From: Mesorhizobium sp. NZP2298
Lineage (GTDB): Bacteria > Pseudomonadota > Alphaproteobacteria > Rhizobiales > Rhizobiaceae
Reading direction: 5' to 3'
DNA: 64,000 nt
Assembly (NCBI RefSeq): GCF_013170825.1
Contig: NZ_CP033365.1
Location: 5,282,001 to 5,346,000, forward strand
Positions 36,700 to 44,816 of the stretch are shown here, piece after piece. The translations under genes and the position numbers were made by a program. Position 1 is the stretch's first letter, and each line of letters starts with the position of its first letter. The notes under the pieces are model-generated. The model saw nothing but the letters and a program-made list of their open reading frames with translations, did no database searches and had not been told where the DNA came from.

Positions 36700-37584
36700 A
36701 TGACCAGCAAACGAAGCATTCTTGTGACGGGAGCCACGGGCCAGCAGGGGGGCGCCGTTGCGCGTGCCCTGTTGTCGAGGGGCCATCGCGTCAAGGCGCT
36801 GACGCGCAAGCCGGACAGCGAAGCCGCTCGGCAACTGGCCGCGGTAGGCGCCGAAATCGTGGCCGGCGATCTCGCCGACACAGCCTCCGTCGTGAAGGCG
36901 GCAAGAGACGTCGACACCATGTTCCTGATGGGCAACAGCTACGAGGCCGGCCTCGAGGAGGAAACCCGCCAGGGGATTCTTGCCGCCGATGCGGCAAAGG
37001 CCGCCGGCATCGGACACCTGATCTATTCATCCGTTGCCGACGCCGACAAGAAGACCGGCATTCCGCATTTCGAAAGCAAATACCTTGTCGAGCAGCATGT
37101 CAGGCAGCTCGGCATTCCCTATACGATCAGCGCGCCGGTCGCCTTCATGGAGAATGCAGTTGCGCCGTGGTCGATCGACGCGCTCCGTCAAGGCATTCAC
37201 GCTTTCGCCTTGCCGCCGAAGCGCGTCGTCCAACTGGTTGCGCTGGCCGATATCGGCGCCTTCGTCGCTGCACTCGCGGAACGGCGGGAACAGGTATTCG
37301 GCAAGCGCTTCGATTTCGCCGGGGACGAACTGTCCGGCGAGGAGCAGGCAAGAATCCTGTCCGAGGCCATCGGTCGCCCGATCCGCTATCAGGAGATCCC
37401 TATCGCGGCTGCCCGCCAGCAGAGCGAGGACGCGGCACTGATGTTCGAATGGTTCGACCGCGTCGGCTACGACGTTGACATCGCCGCCTTGCAAAGGGAG
37501 TTCCCCGAAGTGCGCTGGCACGGTTTTGCCGACTGGGCGCGCGCATTTGACTGGAACACCAGCGGCCTGCGCGGCGAAAGCTGA
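36700..37584 (+). CDS. NmrA-family NAD(P)-binding protein
   Basis: A 294-residue Rossmann-fold protein of the NmrA/atypical short-chain dehydrogenase family. The dinucleotide motif TGATGQQGGAVA (from about residue 10) is intact, followed by ALTRKPDSEAARQLAAVGAEIVAGDLAD. The YxxxK catalytic pair is absent or displaced (YSSVADADKKTGIPHFESKYLVEQ), so it may be a redox sensor or quinone/flavin-type reductase rather than a classical dehydrogenase. GGAG lies 8 bases before the ATG. It is divergent from a LysR gene, a common arrangement for a regulator and its target. Confidence 0.9.
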   Translation: MTSKRSILVTGATGQQGGAVARALLSRGHRVKALTRKPDSEAARQLAAVGAEIVAGDLADTASVVKAARDVDTMFLMGNSYEAGLEEETRQGILAADAAKAAGIGHLIYSSVADADKKTGIPHFESKYLVEQHVRQLGIPYTISAPVAFMENAVAPWSIDALRQGIHAFALPPKRVVQLVALADIGAFVAALAERREQVFGKRFDFAGDELSGEEQARILSEAIGRPIRYQEIPIAAARQQSEDAALMFEWFDRVGYDVDIAALQREFPEVRWHGFADWARAFDWNTSGLRGES

Positions 37585-37659
37585 TGAAATGCGACAGAAG
37601 TGCTGCCATTGCCGCTTGCAGGAATGAAGTGTGGCGGCTATAAGCCCGCCGTCTGGTCA

Positions 37660-37736
37660 CGGAGTGTAGCGCAGCCTGGTAGCGCACCTCGTTCGGGACG
37701 AGGGGGTCGCAGGTTCAAATCCTGCCACTCCGACCA
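37660..37736 (+). tRNA. tRNA-Pro (anticodon CGG)
   Basis: A 77-base cloverleaf. The acceptor stem is CGGAGTG with CACTCCG; the D-arm contains AGCGCAGCCTGGTAGCGC; the anticodon stem CCTCG/CGAGG encloses the loop TTCGGGA with anticodon CGG (proline); the T-arm has GGTTCAAATCC; and the CCA end is genomically encoded after the discriminator A. No duplicate of its 3' end was noticed downstream, so it does not look like an occupied attachment site. Confidence 0.96.
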
Positions 37737-37982
37737 GAAAAACAACGCGTTAGCGCATCCCGACTTGGCGCTTGACTGATATGCCACCTGAAAACCGGGC
37801 GAGATGATACGCCTCCTCAGTTGAGTTGGCTGAGCCATAGCCAATGCGCTTCGCAGCGAAGAGGAGCAGTAAGCTCTGCCGCCATATTGGTTTGCGGCCG
37901 TCCGCCTATGGCGCTTTCCCAGCATCCGCTTCGGCTGATCACGTGCCGAAAAAAGTGTCGACGAACCTCACTCCCGTCACAC

Positions 37983-38057
37983 TTATCGGAGGCCAAAGAA
38001 GCTCAATATCGCCAACACGATGACTATCGCTCCAACGAGCCAGATGATGTTGTTCAT
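37983..38057 (-). CDS. 24-residue single-helix membrane protein
   Basis: A very small gene: Met-Asn-Asn-Ile-Ile-Trp, then a hydrophobic helix (LVGAIVIVLAILSFFGLR), 24 residues in all. The ATG has an excellent ribosome-binding site, AGGAGAGAGATC immediately upstream, which argues strongly that it is translated. Similar tiny proteins of this pattern occur in rhizobia as I recall, annotated only as hypothetical. About 110 bp further upstream is a GGAAC-N18-TT sequence, the EcfG-type stress promoter, and a hairpin sits just upstream of the ribosome-binding site. Probably an inner-membrane stress microprotein; partner unknown. A longer in-frame start at 38204 lacks such support. Confidence 0.72.
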   Translation of the reverse strand: MNNIIWLVGAIVIVLAILSFFGLR

Positions 38058-38080
38058 GATCTCTCTCCTGTCGCCTGGGA

Positions 38081-38110
38081 GGCCCGCGCCTCTGGCGGAG
38101 GACGCGGGCC
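38081..38110 (-). other. Leader hairpin upstream of the 24-residue gene
   Basis: GGCCCGCG (38081-38088) pairs with CGCGGGCC (38103-38110), extended inside by CCTC/GAGG with a one-base bulge. In minus-strand orientation this strong stem ends about 12 bases before the AGGAGAGA ribosome-binding site and lies within the presumed 100-base leader. It could modulate translation or mRNA stability; there is no T-run, so simple termination is unlikely. Confidence 0.5.
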
Positions 38111-38167
38111 GATCAGCCATTGCCGGCCGATCTTCAGCGGACACCAACGCGCTTGCCGCGGGAGTAG

Positions 38168-38192
38168 AACTATTAGATAGACCTAATGTTCC
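38168..38192 (-). promoter_or_regulatory. Candidate EcfG promoter of the 24-residue gene
   Basis: On the minus strand GGAAC is followed by 16 bases and AGTT, that is GGAAC-N18-TT, the consensus for the general stress sigma factor of rhizobia. Transcription would start about 100 bases upstream of the small membrane-protein start codon. The same spacing and AGTT form recur before the His-rich gene at 38366-38390. Confidence 0.5.
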
Positions 38193-38365
38193 ACCGCATG
38201 GCAAGCTGGATGTCGCGAATTTTTGAGCTCAGATCGTCGTGCCGCTTGAATGAGCGCAACCGATGCATCGGGCACTTCGAAAAGCGCCCCTTCTCTGCCC
38301 TGGGCAATGCGATCGCCCGACCTTCGACTTGCCCTTAGGCATCCCTACTGCCTTGGGAAAACCCC

Positions 38366-38390
38366 GGAACCAAAGCGGCCAGCCGCAGTT
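38366..38390 (+). promoter_or_regulatory. Candidate EcfG promoter of the His-rich gene
   Basis: GGAAC at 38366-38370, 16 bases, then AGTT at 38387-38390, fitting GGAAC-N18-TT. It lies 41 bp upstream of the start codon of the His-rich secreted protein, a normal promoter distance, with GGAG just before the ATG. Confidence 0.55.
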
Positions 38391-38431
38391 GTATCCACCG
38401 AAGGGCTATTCAAGTAAGTGGAGAAAATATA

Positions 38432-38719
38432 ATGAAAACAATGATCATGTGCGCGTTGGCGCTTTCCGTGGGATTGCCGGTCGTAGCGTCGGCAGCCGAG
38501 GCCGATGTGGTTATCAGGACCCACCATCGACACCACCACAAGGTCAGGATCATCAACGAGGATGGACAGCGCCTGCATCACCGTCACCACGGCACGGTCG
38601 CGTTCTACGACCATGGCCGCCGGCATCATCACCATCGTCGAGACGCCCTCGTGGTCACGGGTTCCGTCTCCACACACCATCACCGCCATCCCGTGGTGAT
38701 CGAGAACGGCGGCTACTGA
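38432..38719 (+). CDS. Histidine-rich secreted protein
   Basis: A 95-residue protein with a clean signal peptide (MKTMIMCALALSVGLPVVASA, cleavage about residue 21-22). The mature 74 residues contain about 20 histidines, mainly in HH and HxH clusters (THHRHHHKVRI, RLHHRHHGTV, GRRHHHHRRD, STHHHRHP). Such clusters bind Zn, Ni, Cu or Co, suggesting a periplasmic metal buffer or, given the context, a stress-protective protein; this is inference. GGAGAAAATA precedes the ATG and an EcfG-like promoter lies 41 bp upstream. The opposite strand also shows an open frame but without a ribosome-binding site. No homologous family is recognised. Confidence 0.75.
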   Translation: MKTMIMCALALSVGLPVVASAAEADVVIRTHHRHHHKVRIINEDGQRLHHRHHGTVAFYDHGRRHHHHRRDALVVTGSVSTHHHRHPVVIENGGY

Positions 38720-38847
38720 TAACACGGCCGCTGGCCCTGCTTATTACCAGGAGTCGGGCCAATTCGCGCGATGGTGCTGGTCCATACCCCTCGCCCGTTA
38801 GTCACCGCCGAGCTTGACTTACCCATCGACAGGCTGGGCCACCAGCT

Positions 38848-39042
38848 TCAGGGATGTGATCGGCGGCGTCTTTCGAAGATGTCGATCTTGCGGCTGTATG
38901 TCATCCGAATTTGGTTGTCACAACCTTCACAGGTCAGCGACTTGACGCTCTTTATCAGGCGGCCTTTACGGATCATCATTCGGTTGCATCGAGGACATTG
39001 GATCATCATGTCATCATCATACCGGTCCGGTGAAAGTGCCAT
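38848..39042 (-). CDS. Small zinc-ribbon protein
   Basis: A 64-residue protein with two CxxC knuckles, CPRC (residues 16-19) and CEGC (38-41), separated by 18 residues, as in treble-clef or ribbon zinc-binding proteins. It is basic at the C-terminus (ERRRR), suggesting nucleic-acid contact. The ATG at 39042 has GGGAGG seven bases upstream, an excellent Shine-Dalgarno. A much longer in-frame reading (to 39444) exists but its extra residues look random. No stress-type promoter was found. Function unknown; it lies within the cluster of small stress-type genes. Confidence 0.7.
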   Translation of the reverse strand: MALSPDRYDDDMMIQCPRCNRMMIRKGRLIKSVKSLTCEGCDNQIRMTYSRKIDIFERRRRSHP

Positions 39043-39436
39043 ATTCGCCTCCCAATGATGCTGGCAAGCAACGTACGTGCCGCATGGATATCTCGTTGTG
39101 ATGTGTGGAGCGGCCGGCGTTAATCGAGCGTGATTTATTGGCTCACGATCCGCGATTCCCGTCTGGCATCGGAGCCATGTGTTTCTGCGTCTGCGATAGA
39201 AAAAGAGCCTAAGCTGCGAAAGCCGGGAGTATCGCGGAAAAGCTAAGTCCGGCTTTGCCGTGGGGCCGTACGACAGTGGGCTCGAAAATCCGTGGTCGCG
39301 GAAGCCTTCTTCCGCTCCCCGACTTGAGACTGAGGGTTCGCTCGCCGCATGGAAGCGGCGGGCGAACCCTATCGGCGCAGGAAGGGACATAGCTGCGCCA
39401 ATCTGCAGGACACTCGTATTCGATCTTTTCGGATGG
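39043..39436. other. Non-coding stretch with strong RNA-type hairpins
   Basis: No credible protein gene. Bases 39333-39348 and 39355-39370 form a 16-bp stem with one G-T wobble (GGGTTCGCTCGCCGC with GCGGCGGGCGAACCC), loop of six bases. Next to it, 39297-39318 contains a second short hairpin (GCGGAA/TTCCGC). The large stem lies 67 bases past the stop of the 30-residue gene on the minus strand and could terminate it, but no T-run follows. A structured small RNA in 39236-39370 is possible but unproven. The 11-mer TAAGTCCGGCT occurs at 39244 and again at 39625. Confidence 0.35.
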
Positions 39437-39529
39437 TCAGCCAAGAGTTATTCCAATCGCCATGAAGGTGATGGCCACCGCGAAGATCAGCGCGAGCAAC
39501 CAGCGCGCTTGGCCAACACTCTTTTCCAT
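39437..39529 (-). CDS. 30-residue single-helix membrane protein
   Basis: A tiny gene encoding a short charged N-terminus (MEKSVGQARW) followed by one hydrophobic helix (LLALIFAVAITFMAIGITLG), 30 residues in total. Two features argue for a real gene: AGGAG seven bases before the ATG, and an EcfG promoter match (GGAAC-N17-CGTT, both elements perfect) whose -10 is 27 bases upstream, leaving a leader of about 15-20 bases. Too short for ordinary gene finding. Probably an inner-membrane protein made under general stress; function and partner unknown. Confidence 0.68.
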   Translation of the reverse strand: MEKSVGQARWLLALIFAVAITFMAIGITLG

Positions 39530-39555
39530 CAGTTTCTCCTGAACATGCAGCGGAC

Positions 39556-39581
39556 AACGGCTGCGAACGGGGGGCTGTTCC
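39556..39581 (-). promoter_or_regulatory. EcfG-type promoter of the 30-residue gene
   Basis: Reading the minus strand: GGAAC (39581-39577), 17 bases, CGTT (39559-39556). This matches the alphaproteobacterial general stress sigma consensus GGAAC-N16/17-CGTT exactly. It is the best of the five candidates in this window and is correctly placed for the 30-residue membrane protein. Confidence 0.65.
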
Positions 39582-39660
39582 GGGCAGCATCACAGGTAGG
39601 ACCATTGCATTTTACAGCCAGACTTAAGTCCGGCTCCCCACCAGACCGAAGCCCAGCTCG

Positions 39661-39685
39661 GGAACGATTACGCTTCGACTCTGTT
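39661..39685 (+). promoter_or_regulatory. Candidate EcfG promoter of the 39724-40393 gene pair
   Basis: GGAAC at 39661, 16 bases, TGTT ending at 39685, fitting GGAAC-N18-TT. Transcription would begin near 39692, after the first in-frame ATG (39688) of the downstream gene, which supports the later start at 39724 or 39736. The pair of genes downstream is tightly spaced and probably shares this promoter. Confidence 0.5.
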
Positions 39686-39723
39686 CGGTGACTGGGCGCG
39701 CGAGGGCGATCAAGCGAATTTGG

Positions 39724-39951
39724 ATGAAAGTCACCATGTCGAACAGCGAGGCCGCAAGATCCGATGCATTGGGGACGCGCGTAGCCGCCCTCGAGGCCAG
39801 GATGCAGCAAGCCCGGATTACCATGAGCGAAATGAAGACATTCCAAAAGGTTGCTGCCATGATGGAAGACGGGCAGGGCAGCATCGATGGCGACGATTTG
39901 ATCGCCGCGTCCTTCGTGACCGGCACGTTGCTCGACAAGGAAACGCCCTGA
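39724..39951 (+). CDS. Small helical hypothetical protein
   Basis: A 75-residue soluble protein, mostly helical with a probable short coiled coil (DALGTRVAALEARMQQARITMSEMKTFQKVAAMME) and an acidic C-terminus. No family is recognised. The start is uncertain: ATG codons at 39688, 39724 and 39736 are in frame; the upstream promoter candidate ends near 39692, so 39724 or 39736 is likely. It lies 4 bp before the next gene, with which it probably forms a two-gene stress-inducible unit. Confidence 0.55.
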   Translation: MKVTMSNSEAARSDALGTRVAALEARMQQARITMSEMKTFQKVAAMMEDGQGSIDGDDLIAASFVTGTLLDKETP

Positions 39952-39955
39952 GACC

Positions 39956-40393
39956 ATGCGGACCATTAGCAGGCTTTTTGATTCCCATGCCGAAGCGGGC
40001 CGGGTTGCTGGAGAACTGGTGGCGGCTGGTGTTCCTCACATTCAGATTGCCATTATTGGCCCCTACCAGGATGAAGTCGGAGTTCTAAAGTCTCCGGGCG
40101 TCATTCTCGGTCTGGTCGGTGCGGCATTGGCGTGCCTTGGTGCCGTGGCCGTCTACGGTGTCAATTCCCTTCACGCCGGATTACCGGCAACAGCTGTGAT
40201 TTGCGCGGTCTGTGGCGGCGCTTGCGGGTTGCTCGGCTCATTCATCACGACTGCTGCCAAACCCGACGATCTGAGCGTCGCCGAGGGGATCGTCCTGGTG
40301 ACGGCCCATGTCGATGAAAACAAGAGCGACATCGCCCAGACAGTGCTCCGTGGTGAGGCCCCGCTGGCCGGACTTGTCGCCGAAGCAGCATGA
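39956..40393 (+). CDS. Glycine-zipper membrane protein, stress-protein-like
   Basis: A 145-residue protein with an N-terminal alpha/beta domain (MRTISRLFDSHAEAGRVAGELVAAGV, IQIAIIGP), a pair of hydrophobic glycine/alanine-rich helices (about 49-70 and 77-98: VILGLVGAALACLGAVAVYG, ATAVICAVCGGACGLLGSFI), and a C-terminal alpha/beta segment (GIVLVTAHVDENKSDIAQTVL). This layout matches proteins annotated as general-stress 17M-like or low-temperature-induced proteins in rhizobia as I recall. It follows the 39724 gene by 4 bp and probably shares its EcfG-type promoter. Inner-membrane location is inferred; biochemical role unknown. Confidence 0.75.
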   Translation: MRTISRLFDSHAEAGRVAGELVAAGVPHIQIAIIGPYQDEVGVLKSPGVILGLVGAALACLGAVAVYGVNSLHAGLPATAVICAVCGGACGLLGSFITTAAKPDDLSVAEGIVLVTAHVDENKSDIAQTVLRGEAPLAGLVAEAA

Positions 40394-40572
40394 GAATCCC
40401 TGGAGATGACAGGCCGACAAGCCGTGCGAACGAGCGAGCGCCGGCAGACGACATCTCGTCACGACCGGCACGGATTGCGATCGGGCTCGACAGCAGGCGC
40501 AAACTTTGTCGAAATGGGCATCGGCTCTAGGCAATTCGATGAAAGCCGGTAAGCTGGCGACCGGATGCGGAC

Positions 40573-40917
40573 ATGAATTTTATCTCAACGACAGCCTGGA
40601 CACCGGTTCTTGTGATTGCCGTGCTTCTCGTGGCCGGCTGCTCCTCGATCAGCGGAACGGTAGATCCGGCGAAGTACGACAAGATGACCTGTGTCGAGCT
40701 CAACAGCGCGCTGGGCGAAACCGCCAGCGAAATCTCGCAAACCGCGATTACGCGCGGCAAGGTCGCCAACACCAATGTTCCGCGCTGGCTGCTTGGCGGC
40801 TCGCGGGTGAAAACCGCCGTCGCCAATCGGGAAACAGCCAGGATAGACCGGCTGAAACAGCAGCAGGATGCCATTGCCGCTGCGCGCGCACGCAGGTGCC
40901 CGAGGTCTGCGGGCTGA
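40573..40917 (+). CDS. Small lipoprotein
   Basis: A 114-residue lipoprotein: signal peptide with lipobox LLVAGC (acylated Cys23) followed by SSISGTVDPAKYDKMTCVELNSALGE. The rest is helical, with a Lys/Arg/Gln-rich amphipathic C-terminal part (RLKQQQDAIAAARARRC). It is probably anchored to the outer or inner membrane facing the periplasm. No family name is recognised, but the pattern (short lipoprotein with YDxMTCxEL) recurs in rhizobia as I recall. No EcfG-type promoter was found in the 180 bases upstream. Confidence 0.75.
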   Translation: MNFISTTAWTPVLVIAVLLVAGCSSISGTVDPAKYDKMTCVELNSALGETASEISQTAITRGKVANTNVPRWLLGGSRVKTAVANRETARIDRLKQQQDAIAAARARRCPRSAG

Positions 40918-40963
40918 GCGAACGGAGGCCGCCACGATGATTGCCTTCAGTTGAAGCGCCGCC

Positions 40964-42583
<1,620 letters not shown>

Positions 42584-42616
42584 GTCAGCGATCCCCATCT
42601 TTATCGATCCCCCATA

Positions 42617-43738
42617 TCAGCGATCCCTTGGGTCGAGCGCGTCGCGCAGGCCGTCGCCGACGAAATTCAGGGCGAACAGCGTCGAGACGAGGAAGAAGGC
42701 GGGGAACAGGAGCAGCCAGTTTGCGGTGCCGATGTTCTTGGCGCCGACCGAGATCAGCACGCCCCAGCTGGTCATCGGCTCCTGCACGCCGAGGCCGAGG
42801 AACGACAGGAAACTCTCCAGGATGATGACCTGAGGCACCAGCAGCGTCATGTAGATGACGACCGGGCCAAGAAGATTGGGGATGACATGGCGCAGCAGGA
42901 TGCCGCGCTGACCGACGCCCATGGCTTCGGCCGCCTGGACATATTCCTGGCGGCGGATCGACAATGCCTGGCCGCGCACGATCCGCGCCATGTCGAGCCA
43001 CAGCACCGCCCCGACGGCCAGGAACATCAGCACGAAGTTGCGGCCGAAGAACACCACCAGCATGATGACGAAGAAGATGAACGGCAAGGAATAGAGCACA
43101 TCGACGATGCGCATCATCACCTCGTCGATCTTGCCACCGGAAAAGCCGGCGGCGGCGCCATAGATCACACCAATCACCACCGCCACGACGCCGGCGAGCA
43201 GGCCGATGGCCAGCGAGATGCGCCCGGCCATCAGCGTGCGCGACAGCAGATCGCGGCCGGTGTTGTCGGTGCCAAACAGGAAATATTGCTGCTTGACCGA
43301 TGTGCTCATCGTCACCTCGAGCCCGTCGGGCGATTTGTTCTCGATCTTGGTGTCGTCAAAGGCATCGGAGCGGTCGAGGTAGCGGATGTTGCGATCATCG
43401 ATCGGCTTGATGGAGGTGACCGTGACCGTGACGCGGCTGCCTTCCTGATGCCATTCCTTGAGGTCGACACGCATGCGCTTGATGGCGTCCGTGAGTGCGC
43501 CCTGAATCATGTCTGGCTTCGGGTAGGCCGATAGGCTTGGCGGCATGCGCACATAGTCGGCATAGATAGTCGTGTATTGATGCGGCACGAACCAGGGGCC
43601 GAACACGCTGACGATCCCGATCAAAGCGAGATAGTAGAGGCTGAACATAGCGGCGCGGTTGGCCTTGAGGCGCGCCCAGGCATCGCCCCAGAGCGAGCGA
43701 CCAACGATGGTGGGAGCCGTGGCTGCGATGTCAGTCAT
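42617..43738 (-). CDS. Peptide ABC transporter permease (DppC/OppC type)
   Basis: A 373-residue inner-membrane permease. After a first membrane helix (about 33-53) comes a periplasmic insert of about 130 residues, then five further helices. The cytoplasmic coupling motif is EAMGVGQRGILLRHVIPNLLGP (EAA loop, binds the ATPase). OppC/YejE-like proteins have this N-terminal insert. Its start overlaps the DppB-type permease gene by 8 bp, so the two are co-translated, and the ATPase gene follows. The substrate class is peptides; details depend on the binding protein. Confidence 0.92.
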   Translation of the reverse strand: MTDIAATAPTIVGRSLWGDAWARLKANRAAMFSLYYLALIGIVSVFGPWFVPHQYTTIYADYVRMPPSLSAYPKPDMIQGALTDAIKRMRVDLKEWHQEGSRVTVTVTSIKPIDDRNIRYLDRSDAFDDTKIENKSPDGLEVTMSTSVKQQYFLFGTDNTGRDLLSRTLMAGRISLAIGLLAGVVAVVIGVIYGAAAGFSGGKIDEVMMRIVDVLYSLPFIFFVIMLVVFFGRNFVLMFLAVGAVLWLDMARIVRGQALSIRRQEYVQAAEAMGVGQRGILLRHVIPNLLGPVVIYMTLLVPQVIILESFLSFLGLGVQEPMTSWGVLISVGAKNIGTANWLLLFPAFFLVSTLFALNFVGDGLRDALDPRDR

Positions 43739-44654
43739 AGCGCACCCTCGGATCGACGACCGCGTACATGACGTCGACGATCAGGTTGAAGACGATGGTG
43801 AAGATGGCGATCACCACCACCGTCCCCATCACCAGCGTGTAGTCGCGGTTGAGCGCGGCATCGACGAAATAACGGCCGACGCCTGGAATGGAGAAGATCG
43901 TCTCGACGATGACGGAACCGGTCAAAAGGGCGGCCGCCGCGGGGCCGGTAAACGAGACGATCGGCAGGATGGCGCCGCGCAGGGCGTGCTTGACCACCAC
44001 CGACCAGTCGGAAAGGCCCAGCGCGCGCGCCGTGCGGATGTGATGGGAGCGCAGAGATTCGATCATCGAGCCGCGCATCAGGCGGGCAACGATGGCGATC
44101 TGCGGCAAGGCAAGGGTGAGCACCGGGCCGACCTTGTTGATGAAGGCGCCATCGCCCCAGCCGCCGATCGGCAAAAGCTTCCAGGTCAGCCCGAAGAGGA
44201 GCTGGATAACCGGCGCGATGACGAAGGTCGGTATGGTGCTGCCGGCGGTCGCCAGTGCAATCACCGTATAGTCGCCAAGCTTGTTCTGGTTGAGTGCGGC
44301 GATGGTGCCAAGCACGGAACCCAGCAGCAGCGCCAGGATCAGCGCCGAGGCGCCGAGTTGCACCGAAATGGGCAGGCCCTTGGCGAACAGTTCTGTGACG
44401 GTGAAGTCCGGCATGTTGTAACTCGGGCCGAAATTGCCGCGCAGGAGATTGCCGAGATAGTGAACATATTGCAGCCAGAGCGGGTCGTTGAGGCCGAACT
44501 GGGCTTCAAGGTTGGCCTTGATCTCGGGGCTCAGCCCCCGCTCCTGGTTGAATGGGCCGCCTGGCGCGACGCGCATCAGGAAAAACGCCATCGTCACGAT
44601 GACGAACAGCGTCGGTATGGCGGTCAAAAGCCGCCGGAATACGTATCGCAGCAT
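43731..44654 (-). CDS. Peptide ABC transporter permease (DppB/OppB type)
   Basis: A 307-residue inner-membrane permease with six helices, the N-terminal signature MLRYVFRRLLTAIPTLFVI, and the EAA coupling loop (TARALGLSDWSVVVKHALRGAILPIVSF). GDP-type segment APGGPFNQERGLSPE follows helix 1, typical of OppB. The ATG at 44654 has GGGGC upstream; the frame is open to 44780 but those codons are leader sequence. It lies 162 bp downstream of the binding-protein gene, with a strong hairpin in between, and overlaps the next permease gene by 8 bp. Confidence 0.93.
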   Translation of the reverse strand: MLRYVFRRLLTAIPTLFVIVTMAFFLMRVAPGGPFNQERGLSPEIKANLEAQFGLNDPLWLQYVHYLGNLLRGNFGPSYNMPDFTVTELFAKGLPISVQLGASALILALLLGSVLGTIAALNQNKLGDYTVIALATAGSTIPTFVIAPVIQLLFGLTWKLLPIGGWGDGAFINKVGPVLTLALPQIAIVARLMRGSMIESLRSHHIRTARALGLSDWSVVVKHALRGAILPIVSFTGPAAAALLTGSVIVETIFSIPGVGRYFVDAALNRDYTLVMGTVVVIAIFTIVFNLIVDVMYAVVDPRVRYD

Positions 44655-44779
44655 CGGTGCCCCGCTTGATCCGGAACACGCCCATCCTTTGGATGACTGT
44701 GCTCCAGCCTTCAAATCTTCGCACCGGATTTTCCGAAAATCGATTGCGCTTCCCGGGCCGATGCGATGGCAAACCAGCA

Positions 44780-44804
44780 CCGCCGCGCAAGGAGTGCGCG
44801 GCGG
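44780..44804 (-). other. Intra-operon hairpin after the binding-protein gene
   Basis: A perfect 10-bp GC-only-plus-one stem (CCGCCGCGCA/TGCGCGGCGG) with loop AGGAG lies 12 bp after the binding-protein stop on the minus strand, before the permease genes. No T-run follows. Such hairpins commonly protect the upstream mRNA from 3' exonucleases or cause partial termination, which would give more binding protein than permease. Confidence 0.7.
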
Positions 44805-44816
44805 CTTGGCCAGGGA

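Noticed and set aside
37638..37925. Minus-strand open frame of 95 codons covering tRNA-Pro
   Set aside because: It reads antisense through the tRNA (the [20 protein letters not shown] peptide is a well-known tRNA artefact) and has no ribosome-binding site.
38345..38725. Minus-strand open frame opposite the His-rich gene
   Set aside because: Its Met- and Val-rich product is simply the complement of His codons; the plus strand has a signal peptide, Shine-Dalgarno and promoter.
39260..39691. Plus-strand open frame of 143 codons
   Set aside because: No ribosome-binding site or domain; it overlaps the better-supported 30-residue gene, its promoter and hairpins.
37660..40960. Integrated island at tRNA-Pro
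   Set aside because: No integrase and no repeat of the tRNA 3' end were found, and composition does not shift sharply; small size of the genes is not evidence of transfer.
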